This document shows positions 7,348 through 14,780 of a DNA stretch of 27,059 bases, piece by piece; within the stretch, counting starts at the first letter, position 1, and every line of letters starts with the position of its first letter. Source of the stretch: Deinococcus roseus (GTDB taxonomy: Bacteria; Deinococcota; Deinococci; Deinococcales; Deinococcaceae); assembly GCF_014646895.1 (NCBI RefSeq), contig NZ_BMOD01000041.1, forward strand, positions 1 to 27,059. Direction: 5' to 3'. A program made the position numbers and the translations under genes. The notes beneath the pieces were generated by a model that had not been told where the DNA came from, made no database searches, and saw only the letters and a program-made list of their open reading frames with translations.

Positions 7348-8070
7348 GTGAAAGACGTCAAACCTGTGGTGGGTGAGTCCCAGGAGAAACCCGAGCAGAT
7401 CCGGGAGATGTTCAGCAGCATTGCTGGCCGTTACGATCTGCTCAACCGCCTCTTGAGCCTGGGCGTGGACCAGTCGTGGCGCAAAACCGCCACCCAGCTG
7501 GCCTTGCAGAACCGTCCGGCCACGGTGCTGGATGTGGCCACCGGCACCGCTGATTTTGCCCTGATGCTGAAAAAGGCCCTGCCCAGTGCCAGAGTGATTG
7601 GTTCGGACTTTGTGCCTGCCATGCTGGAGGTGGGCCGCCAGAAAGCCAGACAGCAGCACATCGACATCACCCTGGAAGAAGGGGATGCATTGAGCCTGCC
7701 TTATGCAGACCAGTCTTTTGACGCCCTGACCTGCGCTTTTGGGTTCCGCAATTTCGCCAGCTTTGAGCGCGGTTTGCAGGAATTTCACCGGGTGCTGAAA
7801 CCCGGAGGCCGGGCGGTCATTCTGGAGTTCCCCCCACCGCAAAAAGGGCTGTTTGGCAGTCTGGTGCGTTTTTACTTCAGAACGGTGCTGCCTTTCATGG
7901 GTTCACTGGTTTCGGGCAAGAAGAACGCCTACACCTACCTTCCCGAATCCATCATGGCTTTTCCTGATCCTGAAAAACTCAGGAAGATGATGGAGGAAAC
8001 TGGGTTTTCCACCTCCTATCAGGCGCTGACTTTTGGGCTGGCTGCAGTGCATGTGGGTGTCAAGCGCTGA
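7348..8070 (+). CDS. menG: Demethylmenaquinone methyltransferase (UbiE/MenG)
   Basis: This enzyme adds the ring methyl group in the last step of menaquinone synthesis, using S-adenosylmethionine. The 240-residue product has the family signature AGRYDLLNRLLSLGVDQSWR near residue 30, the SAM-binding loop LDVATGTADFA, the motif LPYADQSFDALTCAFGFRNF, and the C-terminal family block RVLKPGGRAVILEF. Menaquinone is the expected quinone for this lineage, so menG is preferred over ubiE. Translation probably starts at GTG 7348 on a leaderless transcript. No other menaquinone gene is in the window. Confidence 0.93.
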   Translation: MKDVKPVVGESQEKPEQIREMFSSIAGRYDLLNRLLSLGVDQSWRKTATQLALQNRPATVLDVATGTADFALMLKKALPSARVIGSDFVPAMLEVGRQKARQQHIDITLEEGDALSLPYADQSFDALTCAFGFRNFASFERGLQEFHRVLKPGGRAVILEFPPPQKGLFGSLVRFYFRTVLPFMGSLVSGKKNAYTYLPESIMAFPDPEKLRKMMEETGFSTSYQALTFGLAAVHVGVKR

Positions 8071-8195
8071 TTTCAGGGCTGATTTTTCAGACAACTTCTG
8101 GCTTTGTGTGTGCCCAAAAACACCGCTGCTGAGGAAGATGACCCATTTGCCGGGATTTTGCTCAATGTGCAGATCGAGAAATTAGGGGGTTTCCC

Positions 8196-8201
8196 TATAC
8201 T
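8196..8201 (+). promoter_or_regulatory. TATACT -10 box of the DUF402 gene
   Basis: TATACT lies 6 nt before the ATG at 8208. It is a strong -10 match with leaderless spacing. The purine-rich GGAAAG between box and ATG is too close to act as a normal ribosome-binding site. Confidence 0.65.
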
Positions 8202-8207
8202 GGAAAG

Positions 8208-8738
8208 ATGCATCCCATCAAGGTGAGCCTGCATGACACCCTGCTGTACCTGCACACCGAACCCAAAGGTGTGCGTCCTGTGGACCATTACCAGCAGACC
8301 GACTTCGGGCTTTATGTGGCCCGGCGGTTCCAGCACCACCCCAGAATCCAGTACTGGGAAGCCCACCTGATTCCCCGTCTGGGCTTGCAGGTGAATGTGT
8401 TTCACTACCACGATGAGGCCAGAGGCGACCACACCCACGATTACTACCTGGATGTCATGCGCATTCAGCACAAAGGGCACCAGTGGTGCACCGAGGATTA
8501 CTACCTGGATCTGCTGGTGTACCAGGGCAGCCATGCCCGCATCCTGGACACCGATGAGTACCTGCATGCCGTGCAGGATGGCACCCTTTCTGCAGAGAGC
8601 GCCGGGTATGCCCTGATGACCGCCCACCGTGCCCTCAACAACCTGGGGCTTTTTGGGCATGATCTGGACGCCTGGCTGGCCTCTGAGGGAATCGAGTTGT
8701 TCTGGCAGGAAGAACCTGTGCTGTCCCGTTCTTCCTGA
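8208..8738 (+). CDS. DUF402 domain protein
   Basis: This 176-residue protein matches the DUF402 fold by pattern: an N-terminal basic/aromatic half, then DYYLDVM, DYYLDLLVYQGSHARILDTDEYLHAVQDG (split here as one continuous region at residues about 104-132) and a helical tail with repeated Ala. Characterised relatives include the nucleotide-hydrolysing FomD and small phosphatases that bind metal through Asp/Glu of the YLD and LDTDE segments; those acidic residues are present. The substrate is unknown. No signal peptide. A TATACT box 6 nt upstream suggests its own leaderless promoter. It precedes hisC by 111 bp but hisC has a separate promoter. Confidence 0.7.
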   Translation: MHPIKVSLHDTLLYLHTEPKGVRPVDHYQQTDFGLYVARRFQHHPRIQYWEAHLIPRLGLQVNVFHYHDEARGDHTHDYYLDVMRIQHKGHQWCTEDYYLDLLVYQGSHARILDTDEYLHAVQDGTLSAESAGYALMTAHRALNNLGLFGHDLDAWLASEGIELFWQEEPVLSRSS

Positions 8739-8812
8739 CCCCACTAAGCCAGAACAGTGAGGCTGAACCGGGTCAAGACTGGGTGCAATGGCGGATCAAC
8801 AAGACGTTTTCC

Positions 8813-8843
8813 TTGTCAGGGCTGTGGCAGATCAGGTTAGAAT
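8813..8843 (+). promoter_or_regulatory. hisC promoter
   Basis: TTGTCA (8813-8818) and TAGAAT (8838-8843) are separated by 19 bp. The -10 box ends 6 nt before the ATG at 8850, giving a leaderless transcript. It is one of the few TANNNT promoters here with a visible -35. Confidence 0.65.
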
Positions 8844-8849
8844 CTGCCC

Positions 8850-9914
8850 ATGACGCAGTCGATCCGCAAATCGGTGAAAGACACGCCCGCCTATCCTTTT
8901 CAAGCCATAGACGTTCCCATCAAACTGGACCAGAACGAAAACCCTTATGACTTTCCTGCTGACCTCAAGCAGGAGGTGGCAAGGCGCATTCTGGACACCC
9001 CTTTCAACCGTTACCCGGATTTGCATGCAGACCGCCTGAAGGTGGCCATTGGCAAATTTGAGAACTGGAATCCTGCTGGGGTGGTGGTGACTCCGGGCAG
9101 CAATGTGCTGTTGCATCAGCTCACCTCTCTGGCCGGACTGCGCCAGAAGGTCTTGACTGTCAAACCCACCTTTGCGGTATACACCTTAGAGGCCAGCATT
9201 CTGGAGTCTGACCTGACCCTGGTGCCCCTCAATCCTGATTTCAGCCTGCCGGTGGAAGCCCTGAAAGCAGAGCTGCAGAAAGGTGGCCCTGGCCTGTTCT
9301 ACATCACCGAGCCACACGCTCCCACCGGAAAACTGGACAGCGTTGCAGAGGTGGAGGCTTTGCTGGAAGTGGCAAAAGAACACGGCTGGCTCAGCGTGAT
9401 TGATGAGGCGTATTACCAGTTCGGGGGGAACGACTTCCGTTATGCCGTGGAGAAATACGGCAATGTGATTGTCATCCGTACTTTCTCCAAAGCCTGGGGA
9501 ATGGCCGGTCTGCGTCTGGGGTATGCCCTGACCAGCGTAGAACTCGCCACCGAACTCCAGAAGGTGATTTCGGCATTCAATGTGAATGCCCTGACCACCG
9601 TGGCCGTGGAAGTGGCCCTGGAAAACCCCGGTTACGTGCAGAAAATTGCCGATGAGCAGCGTTCAGAGCGGGACCGCATGGTTTCAGCCCTGCAAGCCCA
9701 CCCCACCTGGACGGTGTATCCTTCCAGCACCAATTTCTTTCTGGTGCGCACCCCCAATGCCCCCGAAGCCTACCAGGAATTGATCAAACACGGGGTTCTG
9801 GTGCGCAGGCAGGACAGTGGGTTCATGCTGGAAGGGGTCCTGAGGGTTTCTGTGGGCACCCCGCAGGAGAACGACCGTTTCCTGGAGGCAGCCTTACAGG
9901 TTCAGACCGCCTGA
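8850..9914 (+). CDS. hisC: Histidinol-phosphate aminotransferase
   Basis: HisC is a fold-type I PLP enzyme that makes histidinol phosphate from imidazole acetol phosphate and glutamate. The 354-residue product has the N-terminal LDQNENPYD motif, the cofactor-pocket segment TEPHAPTGKLDS (the commoner form is NPNNPTG), DEAYYQFGG, the Schiff-base lysine Lys214 in TFSKAWGMAGLRLGY, and the carboxylate-binding Arg in LRVSVGT. Length is normal. Other his genes are absent, so the pathway is dispersed. HisC-type enzymes can also act on aromatic substrates, so an alternative aromatic aminotransferase role is possible. The start is fixed by a leaderless promoter; no ribosome-binding site is present. Confidence 0.9.
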   Translation: MTQSIRKSVKDTPAYPFQAIDVPIKLDQNENPYDFPADLKQEVARRILDTPFNRYPDLHADRLKVAIGKFENWNPAGVVVTPGSNVLLHQLTSLAGLRQKVLTVKPTFAVYTLEASILESDLTLVPLNPDFSLPVEALKAELQKGGPGLFYITEPHAPTGKLDSVAEVEALLEVAKEHGWLSVIDEAYYQFGGNDFRYAVEKYGNVIVIRTFSKAWGMAGLRLGYALTSVELATELQKVISAFNVNALTTVAVEVALENPGYVQKIADEQRSERDRMVSALQAHPTWTVYPSSTNFFLVRTPNAPEAYQELIKHGVLVRRQDSGFMLEGVLRVSVGTPQENDRFLEAALQVQTA

Positions 9915-10100
9915 CCGAACTGCTTTGCACACACCAACCCAGGAGACAGCACCTTTTCGTCAAATCTGATCCTGCCTCCCCCTACAAATTCACCCTGAAA
10001 GTCACCAACCTGTACAATTGTTCGCAGTACCGCATCCCCAATGCGATTGAAGGCAACCCCCTCTGAGCCAGCAGGTCCATGCAGGTTTGTAGAGCCCCTG
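9915..10100. other. Convergent gap with a coding-like remnant
   Basis: Between the hisC stop and the 3' end of the minus-strand thioredoxin-fold gene no terminator hairpin is obvious. One plus-strand frame from about 9941 to a TGA at 10065-10067 reads like protein (for example SDPASPYKFTLKVTNLYN and CSQYRIPNAIEGNPL) but has no start codon or ribosome-binding site. It might be a gene remnant or chance. Confidence 0.35.
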
Positions 10101-10862
10101 TCAATAGAGTCGCTGGGCTTCCCGCTGAAATTCGGCGGGAAGTTTTCCGTTCTGTGTCACGGTGTCCTGCACCCAGCGTTCCAGACCGCGCACATCACCC
10201 ATCACATGGTCCTGCACAGCCACGGATCCATAACTGACCCGGATGCCCTGCACCCCCAGTTTTTCCACGTATCTTTTCAGGTTGGTCTGGTAAGTGGTGG
10301 CTTCTGGACTGTTCAGGCAGGATTGCACCTCTTTGCTGCGGGTGCCGCCTGTCTGCTGATAATGCTGCTGGTAGTGCTTTGCATCCAGCACATCGTTGTT
10401 GTTCTGAAACACCCGGTCCATGAAAGGCTGCAGGTGATTTGCATCATGTCTGGAAATGCAGTACTCAAAACGGGTTCCCAGTGCTCCTGCCAGACCCAGC
10501 TTCTGGATGTTGAGGGTGAACAGGGCCACCTCTCCCCTGTCGATGTAGGGTTGAAGGGTTTTTTGCAATTTAAAATGGTCTTCAGAGCAGAAAGCACAGG
10601 CGTAGTCGGTGAATTCAATGACCTGCACGGCTGCTGTGCGTTTTCCCAGCACCGGAAGCACCTGCAGCAGGTGTTTGCGGGTCTGGATCAGGTCTTTGCG
10701 TTTGTAGATGCCCTCGGTGACTGCAGCAGCCATGCCAAACACTGCCAGACCGATGAAAAAGCAAAGGTAGGGAAACCAGCTCTGGCCCATCAGGTTTCTC
10801 AGGACACCTGGTTTATAAGGGACATACCATTCTCCATACTCGGTCTGCATCATTTTTGGCAT
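10101..10862 (-). CDS. Membrane-anchored thioredoxin-fold (DsbA-like) protein
   Basis: The 253-residue protein has one N-terminal membrane helix (about residues 29-50, LCFFIGLAVFGMAAAV) followed by a DsbA/Thioredoxin_4-like domain outside the membrane. The redox motif is CAFC in EFTDYACAFCSEDH, in the position where DsbA-type enzymes have CPxC. An inserted helical region follows (about 110-200). The equivalent of the cis-proline loop reads GIRVSYGSVAV, where related proteins normally have a Pro (GTPTFF-like); the Pro is missing. It may therefore be a reductase, isomerase or non-catalytic relative rather than an oxidase. The start at 10862 is set by TAGAAT 6 nt upstream. No other Dsb gene is adjacent. 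Confidence 0.75.
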   Translation of the reverse strand: MPKMMQTEYGEWYVPYKPGVLRNLMGQSWFPYLCFFIGLAVFGMAAAVTEGIYKRKDLIQTRKHLLQVLPVLGKRTAAVQVIEFTDYACAFCSEDHFKLQKTLQPYIDRGEVALFTLNIQKLGLAGALGTRFEYCISRHDANHLQPFMDRVFQNNNDVLDAKHYQQHYQQTGGTRSKEVQSCLNSPEATTYQTNLKRYVEKLGVQGIRVSYGSVAVQDHVMGDVRGLERWVQDTVTQNGKLPAEFQREAQRLY

Positions 10863-10868
10863 ATCGGC

Positions 10869-10874
10869 ATTCTA
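10869..10874 (-). promoter_or_regulatory. TAGAAT -10 box of the thioredoxin-fold gene
   Basis: The minus strand reads TAGAAT followed by GCCGAT and the ATG at 10862, giving 6-nt leaderless spacing. It lies in the 106-bp gap divergent from gatC. No clear -35 is seen. Confidence 0.6.
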
Positions 10875-10955
10875 GACCTGCGGACCTGACAGGATTCTGC
10901 ACCCCCAATCCACTGGCTGTCTTGCCGATGGCTGAAAGTCCAGTGCTGACCGCTA

Positions 10956-10961
10956 TATAAT
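10956..10961 (+). promoter_or_regulatory. TATAAT -10 box of gatC
   Basis: A perfect TATAAT is followed by GCTCTCC and the ATG at 10969 (7 nt). The in-frame ATG at 10960 overlaps this box and would not be on the transcript, so 10969 is the start. CTGAAA at 10932-10937, 18 bp upstream, is a weak -35 candidate. Confidence 0.75.
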
Positions 10962-10968
10962 GCTCTCC

Positions 10969-11253
10969 ATGATCACGTCCGCCGAGATGGAGCACCTCAA
11001 GAAACTGGCCCGACTGGAGCTCAGTGGGGAAGAAACCGAGCAGATTCAGCTTGAAATGAACAAGATCCTCAGCTACTTTGACAAACTGCAGGAACTCGAC
11101 ACCGAGGGTGTGGAAGAAATGCAGCGCCCCATCGATCTGGTGAATGTTTTCCGGGACGATGTGGTGGGCGACATGTTCACCCATGAAACCGCCATGGGCG
11201 TGTCTGTCGAGCAGGAAGAGGGTTTCTTCAAAGTTCCCCGTGTGGTTGAGTAA
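10969..11253 (+). CDS. gatC: Asp-tRNA(Asn)/Glu-tRNA(Gln) amidotransferase subunit C
   Basis: GatC is the small subunit that wraps around GatA and stabilises the GatCAB complex, which turns misacylated Glu-tRNA(Gln) or Asp-tRNA(Asn) into the correct amide forms. The 94-residue product begins MITSAEMEHLKKLARLELS and continues with MNKILSYFDKLQELDTEGVEE, both typical of the family, and ends in the usual FFKVPRVVE. gatA and gatB are not adjacent. It is followed 76 bp later by serS in the same direction, with a hairpin between them. The -10 box 7 nt upstream makes it leaderless. Confidence 0.92.
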   Translation: MITSAEMEHLKKLARLELSGEETEQIQLEMNKILSYFDKLQELDTEGVEEMQRPIDLVNVFRDDVVGDMFTHETAMGVSVEQEEGFFKVPRVVE

Positions 11254-11287
11254 GCCAGCCCTAAGCAACCTGAGTTAAGCCCTCCAG

Positions 11288-11307
11288 AGGATGCACTCTT
11301 GCATCCT
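11288..11307 (+). terminator. Short hairpin between gatC and serS (weak terminator or attenuating hairpin)
   Basis: An 8-bp perfect stem (AGGATGCA with TGCATCCT) encloses the loop CTCT and is followed by TTGTGT. It lies 34 bp after the gatC stop and 22 bp before the serS ATG. The T-run is too short for a strong terminator, so it may only dampen read-through. No T-box features were seen. Confidence 0.4.
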
Positions 11308-11329
11308 TTGTGTCTGAATAGGAATCAAG

Positions 11330-12595
11330 ATGCTTGATCTGAAATTCATCCGAGAAAACCCCGAAACCGTCCGTGAAGCCATCAAGCAGAAACGTGTGAA
11401 CCTGGACCTCGCTGAGCTGCTGGCCGCAGACCAGCAGCTCAGCGAACTGAAGAAAACCGTGGAGGCCAGACAGGCCGAACGCAACCAGAACGCCAAACTG
11501 GTGCCCAAGGCTTCCCCGGAAGAGCGCCCTGCCCTGATCCAGAAAGGCAAGGACCTGGGGGAGGAACTGAGAACCCTGGAAGCCGACCTGCGTGAAAAAC
11601 AGGAAGAACTGCGCCTCCTGCTGCTGAAAGTGCCCAATGTGCCCCTTGCAGGCGTACCGGTGGGCCGCGATGATGAAGAGAACGTGGAAGTGCGCCGTGA
11701 AGGTGAACTTCCCAGCTTTGATTTTGAGCCAAAGGACCACATCACCCTGCTGCAACAGAAAGACTGGGCAGACTTTGACCGGGTGGGCAATGTCTCGGGC
11801 AGCCGTTCTTACCTTTTGAAGGGCGACATGGTGCTGCTGGAAATGGCCCTGATGAATTTTGCCATGACCTTTCTGTCTGGCAGGGGCTTCACCCCCATGG
11901 GCCTGTCTGCCCTGGTGCGCGGCAAGGCATTTGAAGGCACCGGGCATTTCCCTGGCGGTGAAGATCAGGTGTACAAAGTGGAAGGCCAGGACCTGATGCT
12001 GGCCGGAACCGCCGAAGTGCCTGCCAACGAACTGCACCGGGACATGGTGCTTTCTGAAGACCAGTTGCCCCTGACTTACGCGGCCATCTCGGGTGCATTC
12101 CGCAGTGAAGCAGGTTCGGCAGGCCGCGATGTGAAAGGCCTGATCCGGGTGCATGAGTTCAAAAAGGTCGAGCAGTACGTGATCTGCAGGGGAGACATCG
12201 AAGAATCGCAGGCATGGTTCTACAAACTGCTCTCCAATGCAGAGGCCCTGATGAAAGCGCTGGAACTCCCCTACCGGGTGATCCAGAACTGCACCGGAGA
12301 CATGGGCGCAGGCAAAGTGTGGATGTATGACATCGAAACCTGGGTGCCCAGCGAGCAAAAATACCGCGAAACCCACTCCTGCTCGAACCTGGGCGACTGG
12401 CAGGCCCGCCGCACCAACATCAGGTACAAGGACAGGGAAGGCAAAATGCAGTTCCCGCACACGCTCAACAACACCGGGATTGCCAGCCCCCGCATTCTGG
12501 TGCCTTTTCTGGAGAACCACCAGCAAGCAGACGGCTCGATCCGCATTCCTGCAGCGTTGCAGCCTTTCCTGGGCGGCAGAACCCAGATTGGCTGA
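11330..12595 (+). CDS. serS: Seryl-tRNA synthetase
   Basis: SerRS charges tRNA(Ser) and tRNA(Sec) with serine. The 421-residue protein has the normal bacterial form. The N-terminal MLDLKFIRENPETVREAI leads into a long antiparallel coiled coil (about residues 30-105) that contacts the tRNA long arm. Class II motif 2 is FRSEAGSAGRDVKGLIRVHEF and motif 3 lies near the C-terminus (GIASPRILVPFLENHQ), ending with IPAALQPFLGG. TAEVP, the serine-binding motif, is at about residue 226. The ATG at 11330 is preceded by TAGGAATC, a weak ribosome-binding site. A strong terminator follows at 12611-12636. Confidence 0.96.
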   Translation: MLDLKFIRENPETVREAIKQKRVNLDLAELLAADQQLSELKKTVEARQAERNQNAKLVPKASPEERPALIQKGKDLGEELRTLEADLREKQEELRLLLLKVPNVPLAGVPVGRDDEENVEVRREGELPSFDFEPKDHITLLQQKDWADFDRVGNVSGSRSYLLKGDMVLLEMALMNFAMTFLSGRGFTPMGLSALVRGKAFEGTGHFPGGEDQVYKVEGQDLMLAGTAEVPANELHRDMVLSEDQLPLTYAAISGAFRSEAGSAGRDVKGLIRVHEFKKVEQYVICRGDIEESQAWFYKLLSNAEALMKALELPYRVIQNCTGDMGAGKVWMYDIETWVPSEQKYRETHSCSNLGDWQARRTNIRYKDREGKMQFPHTLNNTGIASPRILVPFLENHQQADGSIRIPAALQPFLGGRTQIG

Positions 12596-12610
12596 TTCTC
12601 TTTTCCATTC

Positions 12611-12638
12611 AAAAGACGGGCCAATGCCCGTCTTTTTT
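12611..12638 (+). terminator. Rho-independent terminator of serS
   Basis: An 11-bp perfect stem (AAAAGACGGGC at 12611-12621 with GCCCGTCTTTT at 12626-12636) has the loop CAAT, and its 3' arm runs into TCTTTTTTG. It lies 16 bp after the stop codon. Confidence 0.92.
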
Positions 12639-12737
12639 GCTGCCTACACTTTTTTGCTGTCTACAGGTGATTTCCCTGTCTTCTTCCTGTCTTCTCTGCC
12701 CTGCGACAGGACACAGCAAACGTGACATCATGAAAGC

Positions 12738-13337
12738 ATGAGTCAAAAGAGCATCTGGCCCGTTGTCGGGATTGCCCTGTCTCCGCTCCTGCTGGCTTTG
12801 CTGGGGGTGTTTCATCCCCATGAACTGACCCGGATGAATGCCCAATCCTGGACCACCCTGCATCTGTTTCTGCTGCTGCTTTTTCCCATGCTGGGCGTCA
12901 ATCTGTGGTGGCTTGCCTCTGGCATTCCCGGGGTTTCTGCCTGGGCCATCCGGGTGATGGGCTTCTTTTACATCCTCTATTACGGAGCGCTGGATGTGCT
13001 GGCAGGCATTGCCACCGGCCTGATGGTGCAGAAAAACATGGCTCCAGATGCCCCCCAGGTCTCTGCCCTCTTTGACACGGGAAACACCCTCAGTCAGATC
13101 GGGGTGTGGAGTTTCCTGCTGGGTTCCCTGGTGACACTGTTCCTGTACTGGCAACTGGTGGGCCGCAGGGCTTTTCTGGGCGGCCTGCTTTTGATTGCTG
13201 CAGCCCTGTCCTTTCTGAACAGCCACATCTATTTTCCGGTGGGGGTCATCACCATGGTGGTCATGGCGGCAGGTTTTGCCTTCCTGATGCACAGCCGGAC
13301 TTACTTTCGGGACCTGACCCCCCAGAACAGAAAATAA
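12738..13337 (+). CDS. Small polytopic membrane protein, function unknown
   Basis: I do not recognise this 199-residue protein. It has about six hydrophobic helices (near residues 8-24, 41-60, 69-92, 118-138, 144-162 and 167-184). Possible functional positions are FHPHEL after helix 1 and the conserved-looking segment FFYILYYGALDVLAGIATG in helix 3. It resembles neither a transporter family nor an enzyme I can name. There is no ribosome-binding site; CATCAT 6 nt before the ATG is one base from TANNNT, so it may be weakly leaderless. It is isolated between the serS terminator and a convergent gene. Confidence 0.7.
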   Translation: MSQKSIWPVVGIALSPLLLALLGVFHPHELTRMNAQSWTTLHLFLLLLFPMLGVNLWWLASGIPGVSAWAIRVMGFFYILYYGALDVLAGIATGLMVQKNMAPDAPQVSALFDTGNTLSQIGVWSFLLGSLVTLFLYWQLVGRRAFLGGLLLIAAALSFLNSHIYFPVGVITMVVMAAGFAFLMHSRTYFRDLTPQNRK

Positions 13338-13350
13338 AACCACAAACAGA

Positions 13351-13375
13351 GCTGTGCAGGATGTTCCTGCACAGC
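13351..13375 (-). terminator. Hairpin between convergent genes
   Basis: An 11-bp perfect stem (GCTGTGCAGGA with TCCTGCACAGC) has a 3-nt loop. On the minus strand it is followed by TCTGTTTGTGGTTTTATTTT, a T-rich but interrupted tail, so it fits a terminator for the minus-strand dehydrogenase gene. It may also stop the plus-strand membrane-protein transcript. Confidence 0.65.
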
Positions 13376-13400
13376 CAGAGCAACTTCAGATCCAGCAACC

Positions 13401-14705
13401 TCAGGGCTGATACAGACGGTAAACCGTACCGCTTTCATCATCGGAAATCAGCAGGCTGCCATCTGACAGAGGTGCAGTGTCCACCGGACGGCCCCAGCGC
13501 ACCTTGTTGGCTGCGTCCGTCACCCAGCCAGAAACCAGGTCCTGTTCTCCGGTGGGCTGTCCGTTCTGGAAGGGGAAGAAGCTGACCTTGTGCCCGGTGA
13601 AGGACTGGCGGTTCCAGGAGCCGTGCAGACCCACCACAGCTCCATTTTTGAAGCCTTCAGGCACACTGGCTCCGGTCCAGAAGGTCAGGCCCAGCGGCGC
13701 AGAGTGGGCCTGGATGCCCATGTCGGTGGGGGTCATGGTGTTGCAGTCCTTGACCGAATTGTCGGGATTGCGAGTCACATCTGCAACATAAGGCATGTTC
13801 TGGTATCCCGTGGTGCTGTTGAGGACCGGGTTGCAGTAAGGCCAGCCGTAATCTCCGCCCTCTTTCACTTTGATGAATTGCTCGGGCGGGTTGTTGTCCA
13901 CAAAATCCGGGAGCACCTTGCCGTAATCGTCTGACCCGTCTCCATCAAAGTCCTTGTGGTAGGGGTACTGCATGTCATCCCGCTGGTTGATCACCGCCCA
14001 GAGGTCTCCAGTGTCTGGAGCAAAAGCCAGTCCTTCCGCATTGCGGATGCCCGTGGCAAACAATTTGCGGTTTTTGCCATCCAGATCGTACTGGTAAATG
14101 GCTCCCCGAATGGGATCGGTTTGCAGGTCGCGGGGGTCCTCGTTGGTGGAGCTGGCCACATCCACGTACAGCTTGCCCCCGCCAATGGCGATGTTCTTGA
14201 GGATGTGGCGGTAATTGTCTTCATCTGGGAGGGGTTCGGTGGGCAGACCATCCACCACCACTTCCATGGCCCTGCGGGTGAGGTCACCGTTCTGGTATTC
14301 CGAACGGCTGATGCGTCCTGCCTCGGAGACATACAGGTAGGTTTTGCCTTCAATCTGGGTGAACACCATGTCATGCGGGTTGTTGAGGCCCGTCACGAAG
14401 GCACTGGTGGCATAAGCAGCCCCCGGACGGACCAGGGAAATGCTGCCTTCTTTGGGCTGGGACACCAGCACATTGCCGTCTGGAGTGACAGCCAGGAAGC
14501 GGGCCCCTTTCACACGGGCCACCACCTGAATTTTCATGCCACTGGGAATGTTGAGGGTGCGGGCCTGGTTGAAGGGTGCGGTGTTCAGGCCAGAGGGCAC
14601 CTCCAGTTGGGTGGACACCAGTACAGGTGGATTGGGCGAGGCCATCATGCGGCATCCCAGCAGGCTGAAGGTCAGCAGGGCAGCAAGTGCAGGAAGTTTT
14701 TTCAT
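13401..14705 (-). CDS. Lipoprotein of the PQQ-dependent glucose/sorbosone dehydrogenase family
   Basis: The 434-residue protein starts with a lipoprotein signal (MKKLPALAALLTFSLLGC; lipobox LLGC, Cys18), so it should be anchored outside the cytoplasmic membrane. The rest matches the soluble aldose/sorbosone dehydrogenase beta-propeller: the early motifs ARFLAVTPDGNVLVSQ and LNNPHDMVF, the region GIRNAEGLAFAPDTGDLWAVIN, the Ca-binding-like DFDGDGSDDYGK, and the family motif VGLHGSWNRQSFTGHKV near the C-terminus. Family members oxidise sugars with PQQ, but no PQQ synthesis gene is in the window and the substrate is unknown. AAGGAG lies 6 nt before the ATG, overlapping the end of a duplicated 15-mer in the leader. 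Confidence 0.82.
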   Translation of the reverse strand: MKKLPALAALLTFSLLGCRMMASPNPPVLVSTQLEVPSGLNTAPFNQARTLNIPSGMKIQVVARVKGARFLAVTPDGNVLVSQPKEGSISLVRPGAAYATSAFVTGLNNPHDMVFTQIEGKTYLYVSEAGRISRSEYQNGDLTRRAMEVVVDGLPTEPLPDEDNYRHILKNIAIGGGKLYVDVASSTNEDPRDLQTDPIRGAIYQYDLDGKNRKLFATGIRNAEGLAFAPDTGDLWAVINQRDDMQYPYHKDFDGDGSDDYGKVLPDFVDNNPPEQFIKVKEGGDYGWPYCNPVLNSTTGYQNMPYVADVTRNPDNSVKDCNTMTPTDMGIQAHSAPLGLTFWTGASVPEGFKNGAVVGLHGSWNRQSFTGHKVSFFPFQNGQPTGEQDLVSGWVTDAANKVRWGRPVDTAPLSDGSLLISDDESGTVYRLYQP

Positions 14706-14714
14706 TTTGGGCTC

Positions 14715-14744
14715 CTTGTGTGTTTTGGGCTTGTGTGTTTTGGG
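14715..14744 (-). repeat. Exact 15-bp tandem duplication in the leader of the dehydrogenase gene
   Basis: CTTGTGTGTTTTGGG occurs twice head to tail (14715-14729 and 14730-14744). On the coding strand each copy ends in ACACAAG, and the copy nearest the gene runs into GGAG to form the ribosome-binding site. A partial third copy (TTTTGGG) lies over the start codon. Confidence 0.9.
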
Positions 14745-14752
14745 AAAGTGCC

Positions 14753-14780
14753 AGTGTTCAATGTCCAGTGTTTAATGTTG
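14753..14780. repeat. Heptamer array, loose unit ARTGTYN
   Basis: Four contiguous heptamers read AGTGTTC, AATGTCC, AGTGTTT, AATGTTG, equivalent to a 14-bp unit present twice with changes. TTAATGTTG recurs at 14855-14863. No inverted partner arm was found. The remainder of the 297-bp gap 14706-15002 has small hairpins near 14952-14991 (CCAGC/GCTGG and CTCAG/CTGAG) that might serve as a weak terminator for the topoisomerase gene, and no sign of a gene. Confidence 0.7.

Noticed and set aside
10041..10889. Plus-strand open frame of 282 codons
   Set aside because: It runs antisense through the thioredoxin-fold gene, which has a membrane helix, a CAFC motif and a matching -10 box. The plus-strand frame has no start signal.
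10960..10968. ATG at 10960 as gatC start
   Set aside because: Its bases are part of the TATAAT box, so it would not be on the transcript; ATG 10969 has proper spacing.
11254..11329. T-box or other riboswitch before serS
   Set aside because: Only one short hairpin is present; the gap of 76 bp is too short and no T-box sequence or specifier loop was found.
11261..12526. Minus-strand open frame of 421 codons
   Set aside because: Antisense shadow of serS, whose class II motifs are unambiguous.
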